Positions 1-11,345 are shown, numbered from the stretch's first letter. The stretch: 64,000 nt of DNA from Orychophragmus violaceus (GCA_030180135.1 CM058240.1:72163581-72227580), one strand, 5' to 3'. Made by a program: numbers and translations. Notes: generated from the letters alone by a model not told the origin.

Positions 1-296
1 AGAGCAATGCTCCTCATTCTCTTGATTCTCTCTCTTTGATTCATCACTCTCCGGCTGCAGCTTGTTCTCGGTCTAAAAACCCTAACTCTCTCTCACCTAA
101 TTCTCTCGGTTCCTAAGCTTCCATTCTCTAATTTCTTTCATCATCTCTGCTCTAAAACCCTCATACTTGTTCCTAAGCTCTCATTCTCTCAGTTTCCTCA
201 TACTCTCGGTCCACAGAAAAACCCTAAAGTTCTCGGTCTAAACTTGTTCACTCTCGGTCCTTCAAAGTTTCAACTACTCTCACTCAGCTTTTCGCC
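1..296 (+). other. Leader of copia A
   Basis: Untranslated leader between primer site and gag start. It is pyrimidine-rich, with several copies of a short motif resembling CTCTCGGTYC (around 66, 105, 205, 232 and 253) and 'aaaaccctaa' stretches. The role of the repeats is unknown; leaders of such elements usually carry dimerisation or packaging signals (inference). Confidence 0.6.
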
Positions 297-3200
297 ATGG
301 AAGACTCTGCTCATCTTAGCTCCAGCTTGAGGCCTACTGTTGTCCCTGTTGTGCTCAAAGGTACAACTATAGGACATGGCAAAGGACCATCAAGACTGCC
401 ATTTGTGGAAGAGGATTGTGGGATCACATCTTGGAGGATAAAACACCAACTGAAGAAGATGAAGCCAAGAAGAAGGATGAGGAAACTAAGAAGGCAGAAG
501 CTAAATGGTTTCAAGAAGATCAGCTTGTGCTTGGATTTCTCCAAAACTCTCTTGACCCATCCATCCTTGAAGCTTATTCTCATTGTGAGACAGCCAAGTC
601 ACTGTGGGACACTCTCAAGAAGATTTATGGAGATGTTTCAAATCTGAGCAGAGTATATGAGGTGAAGAAGGCCATAAATGAGCTGAAACAAGAAGACCAT
701 GACTTTACCAAGTATCTTGGGAAGTTCTCTTCAGCATGGTCTGAACTTGAGATGCTAAGGCCAAGTACTTTAAACCCTAAGGTTCTCATTGAGAGAAAGG
801 AGCAAGACAAGATCTTTGGCCTTCTACTCAACTTGAATCCGGTTTACAATGATGCCATCATGAAGATCCTAAGGGAGACTACACTTCCTGATTTTGAAGA
901 GGTGTGCTCAAGGCTCCAAAAGGAAGAAGGAAACATTGGCTTGTTTGGAGGAAAGGGAGAGTTGGTGACTGCCAACAAAGCCGGCTTCAAACCTGAGGAG
1001 AAGAAGGCGCCATTTTGTGATCATTGCAAGAGGAAAGGCCACTCCAAGGATAAGTGTTGGGTCCTTCATCCCCACCTCAAACCAGACAAGTTCAAGAACT
1101 CAAGGGCAAATGCAAACATCTCACAAGAAGCTGTGAATGAACCAGCCTCCACTTCAGCTCAAGGAGGGGAGCTTGCACTCTACACAGCCACTGAGTATGT
1201 CAAGAAGAGTGACCTTGAGGACCTCATCAAGGCTTATGCCTCTAAACTCTCTGGTATCTCTTTATTTTCACATAAATTGCTTAGTAAAACTGATCATAAG
1301 TTGGTAGTAGATTCAGGAGCTTCTCACCATATGATTAGTAATGCTAAGTTGTTGGAGAACATTAAACCTGCCCTAGGAAGAGTAACTATAGCTGATGGTC
1401 AAGGGATCCCTATAATTGGTACAGGAAAGTTGAGATTATTTAACAAGGAAAGTGATGCATTCTATGTTCCTAAGTTTAAGTCTAACTTGCTGTCGGTTAA
1501 GAGGATCACTAAAGACTTGAATTGCAATGTTATCTTTGGGCCTAATGATGTTTGTTTTCAGGATATTAAGAATGGAAAGGTTATTGGAAGAGGTGGTACA
1601 CAAGATGAGCTTTACCTCCTTGAAGACACTTCTCCAAGCAACTCGGATTCATTAGCTTTTAAATCCTGTTTTTCTTTCAATCAAAATGTCCTATGGCATG
1701 CTAGACTAGGACATCCTCATGCTCGTGCTTTGAACTTAATGTTGCCTAATGTTAGCTTTGATCATTCAACTTGTGAAGCTTGTATTCTTGGCAAACATTG
1801 TAGAACTATCTTTCCTAAATCAACTACTATCTATGAACATTGCTTTGATCTTGTGCACTCTGATGTTTGGACTTCACCTTGTCTGTCTAGAGATAGAAAC
1901 AAGTATTTTGTGACTTTCATAGATGAAAAATCAAAATATACTTGGGTAACATTGCTGCCATCTAAAGATAGGGTGTTTGATGCATTTTTGAATTTCCAAA
2001 ACTATGTTACTAATCAGTTTAATGCCAAGATCAAAGTGTTTAGGTCAGATAATGGAGGAGAGTATACAAGCCAAAGATTCAAAGCTCACTTGAACAAATG
2101 TGGGATCCTTCATCAAACAAGCTGTCCCCATACTCCTCAACAAAACGGTGTGGCTGAAAGGAAGAACAGACATCTCATGGAGGTTGCTAGGTCTATGATG
2201 TTCCACACCAATGTTCCTAAGAGGTTTTGGGGAGATGCAGTCTTGGCAGCTTGTTATCTCATCAATAGGATCCCAACTAGAGTCCTTCAAGACATTTCAC
2301 CATATGAGGTATTGAACAAAGCCAAACCATTTATTGAACACTTACGTGTGTTTGGTTGTGTTTGTTTTGTGTATATCTCAGGAGATCAAAGGAATAAGCT
2401 AGATGCTAAGAGCACAAGGTGTATGTTCCTTGGATACTCCACAACTCAGAAGGGCTACAAGTGTTTTGATCCAAGCAACAACAGGACCTATGTTTCAAGG
2501 GATGTTAAGTTCATTGAGGGGCAGAGATACTATGAGAAGAGGGATTGGGAAGGTTTGAAGGATCTCTCAAGATCACCCTCAGATTTGGCTACCAGTTTGA
2601 AGTACTTGCTGGACCACTTGGGTAATGATACCCCACAGCCCGAAAAGTCTGAGACACCTACCCAGGAAGCTCAACAAGAGGATACTGAACCAGCAACACA
2701 CACTCAGGAACCGGCTCAAGCTCAAGAAGACACTCTACCTCAAGATCAGAACCAAGTGGACTTGGATATGGATGAGGATGAGATGGTTTATCAAGAGGCA
2801 GTGGGTAATGAGGAAGTGGTTGATCAACAGGTTCATCAACTCAGGAGAAGCACAAGGGAAAAGAAAGATCCATCAGAATGGATGAAGACAAGAGTCTACT
2901 ACAACAACCAAGCAGTAGCTCATCCTAGTCAGTCTACTTGTTCTATTGACTTGCTACTATCTAGTCACAAGGACTTTCTTGGAAAGATTGAGCTAAACCA
3001 AGTTCCTAAGACTTATGAAGAGGCTGAGGGTATCAAGGTTTGGATGGATGCAGTAAAGGATGAGAAAGAAGCTATGGAGAGGAACCATACTTGGATTGTA
3101 GAGAAGCTGCCGAAAAAGAAGAAGACTGTTAGCTCTAAATGGGTCTTCACAATCAAGTATAAAAGCAATGGAGACATAGAGAGGTACAAGGCAAGGCTAG

Positions 3201-4546
3201 TAGCAAGGGGATTCACTCAAACCTATGGAGAAGACTATACAGATACCTTTGCACCAGTGGCTAAACTTCACACAGTGAGAGTCACATTGAGCTTAGCCAC
3301 CAACCTCTCATGGAATCTATGGCAAATGGATGTGAAGAATGCTTTTCTACAAGGTGAACTTGAAGAGGAAGTGTATATGACTCCACCACCAGGATTGAAG
3401 CACTTGTGTAAAGATGGTGAGGTATTGAGGCTGAGAAGGGCAATTTATGGCTTGAAGCAATCACCAAGGGCATGGTACCATAAGCTCAGTCACACTCTCA
3501 TGGACCATGGTTTCAAGAAGTCTCAATCTGATCACACATTGTTCACGCTTCAAAGTGCTCAAGGAGTGGTGGTAGTTCTGATATATGTGGATGATTTGAT
3601 TATCACAGGAAGTGATAATGATGGGATTCAATCTACAAAGGCTTTCCTCAAAAGTTCCTTTGATATCAAAGACCTTGGTGAGTTGAAGTACTTCTTGGGC
3701 ATTGAAGTTTGCAGATTCAATGATGGATTATTTCTGTCCCAAAGGAAGTATGTTAAGGACTTGTTGACAGAAACAAGTATGCTTGATTGCAAGATTGCAA
3801 AGACTCCTCTTGAAGATGGCTACCAAGTCAATAGAAAGGGGGAGAAATCAGATGAAGTCAAGTTCAAGGATGTCTCATTGTATAGGAGGCTGGTTGGGAA
3901 GCTTATCTACCTCACTCTCACAAGACCAGACTTGTGCTTTGCTGTGAATCAAGTAAGCCAACATATGCAATCACCCACAGTGTATCATTGGAGTTTGATT
4001 GAGAGGATCCTCAGATATCTCAAAGGATCAACTGGACAAGGTATTTGGATGGGTAAGAATGAGAGCACAGAGATTGTTGGCTATTGTGATGCAGATTGGG
4101 CTGGTGATAAGAGTGATAGGAGATCAACAACCGGCTATTGCACCTTCATTGGAGGCAACTTGGTGACTTGGAAGACAAAGAAGCAGAAGGTGGTATCTTG
4201 TTCTAGTGCTGAAGCTGAGTATAGGGCCATGAGGAAGCTTGCAACCGAGTTAACATGGCTGAAGGCTTTGCTCAAGGACTTTGGCATAGAGCAGTCAAGT
4301 CCAATCACCTTCCATTGTGACAACCAGGCTGCTATTCACATTGCAACCAACTCAGTGTTTCATGAGAGGACCAAACACATTGAGATTGATTGTCACAAAG
4401 TAAGGGAGAAGATTGAAGATGGAACCATTCTGCCTTGTTACACAAAGAGTGAAGATCAGCTTGCAGATATCTTCACCAAGGCTGCTAGTCTCAAGGTTTG
4501 CACTTATGTCTTTGGCAAACTAGGGCTAGTAGCCATTCATGATTAG
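297..4546 (+). pseudogene. Copia A gag-pol, one early frameshift
   Basis: Start chosen at ATG 297 because the product opens like the related gag of B (45973, minus). About 22 codons in, near 360-366, one base is missing relative to B and the frame shifts; the rest is open from 416 to 4546 (1376 codons). In that numbering: gag with CCHC knuckle CDHCKRKGHSKDKC at 201-214; aspartic protease VVDSGASHH near 297; integrase zinc region WHARLGHPH near 427, then catalytic D (VHSDVW), D (RSDNGGEY) and E (NGVAERKN) near 482, 545 and 581; RT with YVDD near 1057; RNase H YCDADWAGD near 1223. Domain order is typical Ty1/copia. Apart from the frameshift the reading frame is complete, so the element decayed recently. 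Confidence 0.9.
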
Positions 4547-4698
4547 AACTCTCCTGATTCATGAGCAGCATACTCTTTTTCCCTTGATGTGGTTTTGTCC
4601 CAAGTGGTTTTCCACATCAAGGTTTTTAATGAGGTGTTGCCATGATCATTCCAAGTTCATTCTTTAGGGTGATTCCAAAGTCTGAACTTGAGGGGGAG
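4547..4698 (+). promoter_or_regulatory. Copia A 3' UTR: two hairpins and polypurine tract
   Basis: Directly after the stop comes a structured block at 4571-4635: tactcttttt, a perfect 11-bp stem (4582-4592 with 4612-4622), a loop holding ttttgtccca, and the invariant tail ggtttttaatgagg. A second stem (caagttca 4652-4659 with tgaacttg 4683-4690) abuts the polypurine tract ttgagggggag (4688-4698), which would prime plus-strand synthesis. The same layout recurs in the other copia families and in C. Confidence 0.75.
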
Positions 4699-5139
4699 TA
4701 TTGATCATGATATTGTCAAATGTGCAATGGCTGTGTATTATCAAAATATGCACAAGTCTTGCACATTTGATAATGTGCAAAGTTGGGGACATCTAGTTAT
4801 GATCAGAAAATGATCATTCAAATAATGTGCATAACTTGGAACAAAGAAGAGCCATATAGCCGTTAGGGTTTGGAGGTGTTGGCGCCAATGGTGAGGACCA
4901 CAAGTGGTCCACACCCTCTCTCTCTCTCCTGCCAAGCCTGCCACGGTTCATAAGATGCTGTACTATTGTTTTATTATGCATTTTGTCCCTTTCTCTATTA
5001 GGTTAAACCATTGTAAGGTTGAATCACCTATATAATGTCTTGTAACCTCATAATGAATTTTAAGGGTTTTGAAACCTCATTCTCTCTCAAGCTGCGCCAC
5101 TAATCTCTAATTCTGATGTTCATACTCTAAAATCTCACA
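4699..5139 (+). repeat. 3' LTR of copia A
   Basis: Starts TATTGATCATG after the polypurine tract and ends CTCACA, as in the solo LTR at 10902-11345, whose ends are fixed by a TSD. It contains an inverted pair of cAAATGTGCa-like segments, the motif TGTGCAAAGTTGGGG (4774-4788) and a TATA box (5029-5036). The U3 part differs from the LTR of B, although the coding regions are close relatives. Confidence 0.85.
5029..5036 (+). promoter_or_regulatory. TATA box in A-type LTR
   Basis: TATATAAT inside the LTR, followed at a plausible distance by the R region. It is the likely core promoter of this LTR type (inference from position and sequence). Confidence 0.5.
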
Positions 5140-5699
5140 CTTGTATCAGTTGCTAATTCACAAACATTTATAAGACTTCTTGTAACAAACAAAGTCTCTC
5201 TTCTTCTCTCTTTCCCTTTAGTTTTGTTCTTGCGGTTTCTTTCTTTAATTCTCATTGTGATCTTCAATAAGACACAATGTAGACTCATGTAAGAGCCTTG
5301 ATGGGCTGCTAAGGCAGTCCCAAATCCACACTTGGATAGTTCTTCCATAACTAATCCAAGTGTGAGAGTCTCTCGGTTTTATAAGCTCTTACATAGTTTT
5401 TCTTTCTTTCTTCTTTTAGAACACCTCTTAGCTAATTACTGATTTGTATCCATTCTCATGAGTAAACATTCCTATGTGATGTTAAGCTCTTGGATATCAT
5501 TTTCATATAGCTTAAGTGTTCATTGTCTTGAGGTAGAATAGCTTTCTTCTCTTTTAGAACCGCAAACCCTAGTTTTCTCTCTCTAAGCGGCTTAAGAACC
5601 CTAACCGTGTCTTAAGCCTCTTTCTTCATTCTACCTCATTCTCTAGAACCAGACTTGATATTAAGAGCTTCCTCATGGATGTCTCTTGAAATTCTAACA
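5140..5699 (+). repeat. C-family LTR remnant (host of A)
   Basis: Matches the second half of the C2 LTR from the gttgctaattcacaaac segment to the end GAAATTCTAACA, with more divergence than C2 shows between its own LTRs. The satellite resumes immediately at 5700 (gtcttacctc). It is the right-hand part of a solo LTR or 3' LTR into which copia A inserted; the left part lies outside the window. Confidence 0.8.
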
Positions 5700-5784
5700 G
5701 TCTTACCTCACCTAATTTCTCCAATCCGTGACACATATGTTTCAAGAAGTTTTGGTAAAAACGTTTTGTTTAGGATTCTAATAG
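5700..5784 (+). repeat. Satellite, partial monomer
   Basis: About 85 bp of the ~217-bp satellite (gtcttacctcacctaattt onwards), ending at the C2 target site AATAG (5780-5784). Confidence 0.85.
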
Positions 5785-6909
5785 TATTAGAGAGGAGGAG
5801 TAAATGGGATGAGGAGAGGCTGAAGAAGCCGAGCCTCAGTCCTAAACAAAGCAAGAAGAAGTGTTCCACAAGAAGAGAGGTGGTTCCACAAGCAAGAAAA
5901 GAGTGTTATCCAAGCAACACTCCTTGAAGAAGATTGTGCAAAGTTGGGGCACAAGTTGGTCTGTGCAAAGTCAGGGCCAAATGATAATAAGAAGATGTTG
6001 AATACAATGTGCATAAGTGGGGCATAATCATATGCATATCTCGGATGTGCAAGAAGAATAAACAAGGAGAGATCACATGTTGAGTTAAGGTCTGAACACA
6101 AGTGAAGACCAGTCACTATCAGCCTTTGGGAGCGTGTCTCTCTCTCTCTCCAGACCTACAACACGCCAAAGGAGCAAGAGGAGAAGTCACTTTCAGCACA
6201 AGAAGACACAAGACTTCAAATGGAAGAAGAAGATCCAACCGTTGAAGTTCAAATCCGAATCTCCCTCTCTTAATCAAGGGCTGTGATTTAATGCTTTGTT
6301 TATTGTGGTCTTGACCTAATTGTATCTCTATATAAGAGAGTCCCACGCCATTGTATCAAGTTGCTAATTCACAAACATTTATAAGACTTATTGTTATACA
6401 CAAAGTCTCTCTTCTTCTCTCTTTCCCTTAGTTCTTTTCTTGCGGTTCTCTTTCAAACATCTCATTGTGTTCTTCAACAAGACACAATGTAGACTCATGT
6501 AAGAGCCTTGGTGGGCTGCTAAGGCAGTCCTAAACCACACTTGGATAGTTCTTCCATAACTAATCCAAGTGTGAGAGTCTCTCGGTTTATAATGCTCTTA
6601 CATGTTTTTCCTTTTCTTTCTTCTTAGAACACCTCTTAGCTAATTACTGATTTGTCATCCATTATCATGAGTAAACAATCCTATGTGATGTTAAGCTCTT
6701 GGATAACATTTTCATATAGCTTAAGTGTTCATTTGTTTGAGGTAGAATAGCTTTTGTTTCCTTCTTTAACCGCAAACCCTAGTTTTCTCTCTCTAGCGCC
6801 TTAAGAACCCTAATTGGGTCTTAGGCTTGTTTTCCCTATTCTACCTCATTTCTCTTGAGCCAGACTTGTTTCTCAGAGCATCCCCATGGATACATCTGAA
6901 ATTCCAACA
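5785..6909 (+). repeat. 5' LTR of C2
   Basis: Starts TATTAGAGAGG and ends TTCCAACA, followed at once by the primer site. It holds TGTGCAAAGTTGGGG (5935-5949) and two variants near 5963 and 6028, and a TATA box TATATAAG at 6329-6336. Open frames of about 70-110 codons here recur in every LTR copy and look non-coding. Confidence 0.9.
6329..6336 (+). promoter_or_regulatory. TATA box of C2 5' LTR
   Basis: TATATAAG, repeated at 9531-9538 in the 3' LTR. It is the likely transcription signal of this family (inference). Confidence 0.55.
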
Positions 6910-6922
6910 TGGTATCAGAGCC
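6910..6922 (+). other. Primer binding site of C2
   Basis: TGGTATCAGAGCC directly after the LTR, the usual plant site complementary to the 3' end of initiator Met-tRNA. Confidence 0.85.
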
Positions 6923-8986
6923 ACACAAGTGGTTGGCTCATTTTTGTTTCAAGATAGAGAGCAAAATCTGTCTTGTTATGTTTTTGCTTCCACAAAGTTT
7001 TAAGAGGACCAAGCTTCTGTTTTTCTTGGATCCTAACCATCAAAACTTGTTGCTCTACCTTCCTTGAGAGTTAACAAGCTGTTGATGAAAAATCAGAGAG
7101 AGTAAGAGCACATCTTTGCTTCTTTCACTCTTATCTCTCTGTTTTGCTTCCGCATTGTTTTAAATGGACCAAACTCAGTTCACTTGGTGCCATTCTCTTT
7201 GTCATGAGTCAAACTGAGAGAAAACCCTCAGTCCCTGAACCATAGACGTTTCTTGCTTGTTGCTTCATTTGTCTTTGGGAGACAACAAGTTCTTGTTGAG
7301 AAAAATCAGAGAAGTGTAAGAGCACATCATTGCTTCTTTCACTCTTAACTTCTCTGGTTATTTTTCATGTGATTGTTTATGAGTTAAAATGAGGAAAACA
7401 CTCAGTCCCTGAACCTTAAACACATAAGTTTCTGAGTTAAACTAAGCTCAACTTAGTCCCTGAACCTGAAACATTTTCTTTTCTTTTCATTCTTTTCTTT
7501 CAATTCTCCCATACTCTCTAATACTCTGATTTTGGCTCACATACTCTTAAATCTGAGCTTTGTCTTCCAAAATCACATTCTCATTCTCTCTCACTCTCAA
7601 ACTCCTTTATACTCTGATGCACACACTCTTAAATCTGAGTTGTGTCATCCATTCTCCCATTCTTCATTTTTCTTTTCTTTTCTTATTCTCTCTCTCAAAA
7701 TTCACTCCTAAAGAGCCCATTCTTTTCTTCCACAGAAACTTAATCAAGCTCATGGTTCTGGCCAGACTTGTGTTGCTTGAGAATGTTATGTGTTTGTTCT
7801 TGGTGTTCTTAGGAGGAATGGAGAAGTGTTGGCAGTGAGGATCAGTCACAAAAGGAGGGTGCACACTCTAAGTGGCGGTTCAAGCTGATGTTATTGGAGT
7901 TGTGTGGTTGAGGAGCTGAAGAAGTCTCCAACAAAACCAGTGAACTCATGGAGTTGTGGATAAGCTGAAATCCTCATTCTGTTGGAGCCATAACCGAGTT
8001 GGGAGTCAGCTGGTGGATGAGCTCAAGGTTCAAGGATCTTCCCAAAGAAGAAGGCGGTTTACAAGCTGTCCATTCAAAGAAGGAAGAGGCCTTGTTCAAA
8101 GAAGCTGTACAAGGAGTTGTACAAGCTGTGTATACATGGTGAAGAGCCATTCAAGGGTGCGGGGGAGCTTGTTGGATCAGTCATGGTTATGTTCCAACAA
8201 GGCAAACATTCAATCACTCCCAACCGCAACAAGAAATCAGGCTACTTCTAAAACCTCCTTTTCATTTTCATTAAGCTTCCATCTTATGAGTTCTCTTGAT
8301 TATGTGAAGTTTTCAAAGTCAAAATGTTTTAAACCTTATTCTCAAAACGTTTTAGACTTGTTTTTCTCTTAAGTATCTTGTTGTGATCATGTGTTTCAAT
8401 TCAAAAACGTTTTAAACTAATACTCAAAACGTTTCTAAACATAAAGGTTTAATGCTTAGCTAATGTTCTAAATGTCTTGCACACACTTAACATGTTTCCT
8501 TTAAACCTTTGTGTTGAAGGAAAAGATAAAGACATGCTTGAGGAGCATTAGAAAGTGAAGGAGCTATGAGGAGCATCCGCAAGTCTTGAAGTCTTTCCAA
8601 GAGGAAGATGAGACCAACTTGAAGTTCAACTCAGGAAGAGAAGGATTATCAATGTTGGGGTTAAAGGCCGGAGCACTATAGAGTCCAAGTTTCAAAAGAC
8701 ACAACAAAGATCAAAGAAGTTCATATCAAGAAGAGATCAAACCAAGGAATGCTAAGGAAAGGAAGAGTTGGAGAAAGAAGTGAGCCGTGAGTTAAGATGA
8801 TGATACCAAGGTCAAGTTACATCTTGAGTAGGTGACTATACTCTTTTTGTCCTCCTTAAGGTTTTATCCCAAGAGGTTTTACTTAAGGAGGTTTTTAATG
8901 AGGTAGTTCAACCGCTCCAAGCTTGGCCTTTGGTCCTCTTCTCCCTTTGGTCTTATGGAGTCCCGGCGACCAAGCTTGCGGGGGAG
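6923..8986 (+). other. C2 internal region, apparently non-coding
   Basis: About 2.06 kb without recognisable protein domains. It contains repeated blocks: gagtaagagcacat...tttcactctta near 7100 and again near 7315, and cagtccctgaacc near 7228, 7406 and 7460. A frame of 138 codons (7956-8372) is not kept in C', where small indels shift it, which argues against coding. The 3' part carries the conserved hairpin block (8839-8904) and ends in a polypurine tract. Confidence 0.7.
8839..8904 (+). promoter_or_regulatory. Conserved 3' hairpin block in C2
   Basis: tactcttttt, perfect 10-bp stem cctccttaag (8851-8860) with cttaaggagg (8882-8891), loop with ttttatcccaag, then gtttttaatgagg. Stem bases differ from those in A and D but pairing is kept, and the loop and tail are conserved. 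Its survival in a protein-less element points to a cis-acting RNA role (inference). Confidence 0.7.
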
Positions 8987-10111
8987 TATTAGAGAGGAGG
9001 AGTAAATGGGATGAGGAGAGGCTGAAGAAGCCGAGCCTCAGTCCTAAACAAAGCAAGAAGAAGTGTTCCACAAGAAGAGAGGTGGTTCCACAAGCAAGAA
9101 AAGAGTGTTATCCAAGCAACACTCCTTGAAGAAGATTGTGCAAAGTTGGGGCACAAGTTGGTCTGTGCAAAGTCAGGGCCAAATGATAATAAGAAGATGT
9201 TGAATACAATGTGCATAAGTGGGGCATAATCAGATGCATATCTCGGATGTGCAAGAAGAATAAACAAGGAGAGATCACATGTTGAGTTAAGGTCTGAACA
9301 CAAGTGAAGACCAGTCACTATCAGCCTTTGGGAGCGTGTCTCTCTCTCTCTCCAGACCTACAACACGCCAAAGGAGCAAGAGGAGAAGTCACTTTCAGCA
9401 CAAGAAGACACAAGACTTCAAATGGAAGAAGAAGATCCAACCGTTGAAGTTCAAATCCGAATCTCCCTCTCTTAATCAAGGGCTGTGATTTAATGCTTTG
9501 TTTATTGTGGTCTTGACCTAATTGTATCTCTATATAAGAGAGTCCCACGCCATTGTATCAAGTTGCTAATTCACAAACATTTATAAGACTTATTGTTATA
9601 CACAAAGTCTCTCTTCTTCTCTCTTTCCCTTAGTTCTTTTCTTGCGGTTCTCTTTCAAACATCTCATTGTGTTCTTCAACAAGACACAATGTAGACTCAT
9701 GTAAGAGCCTTGGTGGGCTGCTAAGGCAGTCCTAAACCACACTTGGATAGTTCTTCCATAACTAATCCAAGTGTGAGAGTCTCTCGGTTTATAATGCTCT
9801 TACATGTTTTTCCTTTTCTTTCTTCTTAGAACACCTCTTAGCTAATTACTGATTTGTCATCCATTATCATGAGTAAACAATCCTATGTGATGTTAAGCTC
9901 TTGGATAACATTTTCATATAGCTTAAGTGTTCATTTGTTTGAGGTAGAATAGCTTTTGTTTCCTTCTTTAACCGCAAACCCTAGTTTTCTCTCTCTAGCG
10001 CCTTAAGAACCCTAATTGGGTCTTAGGCTTGTTTTCCCTATTCTACCTCATTTCTCTTGAGCCAGACTTGTTTCTCAGAGCATCCCCATGGATACATCTG
10101 AAATTCCAACA
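8987..10111 (+). repeat. 3' LTR of C2
   Basis: 1125 bp, the same length and almost the same sequence as the 5' LTR; TATA box at 9531-9538. TSD copy AATAG follows at 10112-10116 and the interrupted satellite monomer continues. Confidence 0.9.
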
Positions 10112-10901
10112 AATAGGACATTTTAGAATATCAAAAGTTTCTTTCTTATCTGTTAGTAGGGTTATTTAGGGGTGTTTATAGTGAACATAAACTTGTATAA
10201 CATGCTTCTCATTCTACCTTTAAGAGCATGCAAAAACTAACTTATAGTTGTCTTACCTCACATAATTTCTCCAATCCATGACACATATGTTTCAAGAAGT
10301 TTTGGTAAAAAAATCTGTTTAGGATTCTCATAGGGCCTTTTAGAAGATCAAAGTTTCTTTCTTGTCTATTAGTAGGGTTACTTAGGGGTTTTTAAACGAA
10401 CATAAACTTGTATAACATGCTTCTCATTCTACCTTTAAGAGCGTGCAAAAACTAACTTATAATTGTCTTACCTCACCTAGTTTCTCCAATCCATGATACA
10501 TATGTTTCAAGAAGTTTTTGTTAAAACGTTTTGTTTAGTATTCTCATAGGACCTTTTAGAAGATCAAAGTTTCGTTCTTTTCTTCAAGTAGGGTTACTTA
10601 GGGGTGTTAAAATGAACATAAACTTGTATAACATGCTTCTCATTCTACCTTTAAGAGCATGCAAAAACTAACTTATAGTTGTCTTACCTCACCTAATTTC
10701 TCTAATCCATGACACATATGTTTCAAGAAGTTTTGGTAAAAATGTTTTGTTTTGGATTCTCATAGGACATTTTAGAAGATCAAAGTTTCTTTCTTGTCTG
10801 TTAGTAGGGTTATTTTGGGGTGTTTAAAGTGAACATAAACTTGTATAACATGCTTCTCATTCTACCTTTAAGAGCATGCAAAAACTAACTTATAGTTGTC
10901 T
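10112..10901 (+). repeat. ~217-bp satellite array, left block
   Basis: Tandem monomers of 215-217 bp measured from ttacctcacc marks at 10253, 10468 and 10684. Each unit runs through ctccaatccatgacacatatg, gtagggttatttagggg and catgcaaaaactaactta. The block ends at the TSD of the solo LTR. No coding potential. Confidence 0.9.
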
Positions 10902-11345
10902 TATTGATCATGATGAGATCAAATGTGCAAAGGCTGTGTATTATCAAAATATGCACAAGTCTTGCACATTTGATAATGTGCAAAGTTGGGGACTTCCTGT
11001 TGAGAATAAAAAGGCGCCAACAACAATTCAAATTAGTCTCGGATCAAGCAAATGGAATATGGCCGTTAGGGTTAAGGAAGAGCTTTGTCTTGTGAGGACC
11101 ACAAAGTGGTCCACACTCTCTCTCTCTCTCTCTCCTGCCACGGTCTGACCTGTCCAGACTTTGTCCTCTTGTTCATTTGGTCTTTAGCTACTTTAGGTTA
11201 AGCATTTGGGTCTTTGTATTCCCTATAAAATGTTGTAACACCAAATGAATCAATTAAGGGTTTTGAAACCTCATTCTCTCTTTTGCTGCGCCACCAATCT
11301 CAAACTCTTTAAAGAACCCTAATGTTCACACTCTAAAAACTCACA
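10902..11345 (+). repeat. Solo LTR of A/J type
   Basis: 444 bp from TATTGATCATG to CTCACA with exact TSD TGTCT at 10897-10901 and 11346-11350, inside a satellite monomer. No internal sequence remains, so it is the product of LTR-LTR recombination. It defines the true ends of the A-type LTR. Confidence 0.92.

Larger units (their letters stand above)
1..5139 (+). mobile_element. Copia element A (5' LTR outside window)
   Basis: Ty1/copia LTR retrotransposon lacking only its 5' LTR. The first bases (agagc) match the tail of the Met-tRNA primer site TGGTATCAGAGC seen in the related element B, so the window opens inside the primer site. Order: leader, gag-protease-integrase-RT-RNase H frame, 3' untranslated region with hairpins, polypurine tract, 3' LTR. 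It sits in a C-family LTR whose remainder follows at 5140. The TSD cannot be checked because the left flank is missing. Confidence 0.9.
5785..10111 (+). mobile_element. Non-autonomous LTR element C2
   Basis: Complete 4.3-kb element with 1125-bp LTRs, flanked by TSD AATAG (5780-5784 and 10112-10116). It has a Met-tRNA primer site (6910-6922) and a polypurine tract (gcgggggag, 8978-8986) but no gag, protease, RT or integrase in any frame. The two LTRs differ at one position that I noticed (near 6030 versus 9232), so insertion was recent. It must use enzymes from another element. The closest match of its termini and 3' hairpin is to the copia families here (inference). Confidence 0.88.

Noticed and set aside
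5787..6346. 109- and 75-codon frames recurring in C LTRs
   Set aside because: They repeat because the LTR repeats. They lie over the promoter region, have no domain, and the reverse-oriented family members carry altered frames.
6910..6922. TGGTATCAGAGC sites as parts of tRNA genes
   Set aside because: They are primer binding sites directly next to LTRs, with no cloverleaf around them.
7560..7838. 92-codon frame, identical in C2 and C'
   Set aside because: Identity follows from recent copying of the DNA; the product is low-complexity (Leu/Phe/Ser) from a pyrimidine tract and has no domain.
7956..8372. 138-codon frame in C2 as a gag-like gene
   Set aside because: The matching stretch in C' is frame-shifted by indels and shares only the first ~25 residues, so no protein is conserved.
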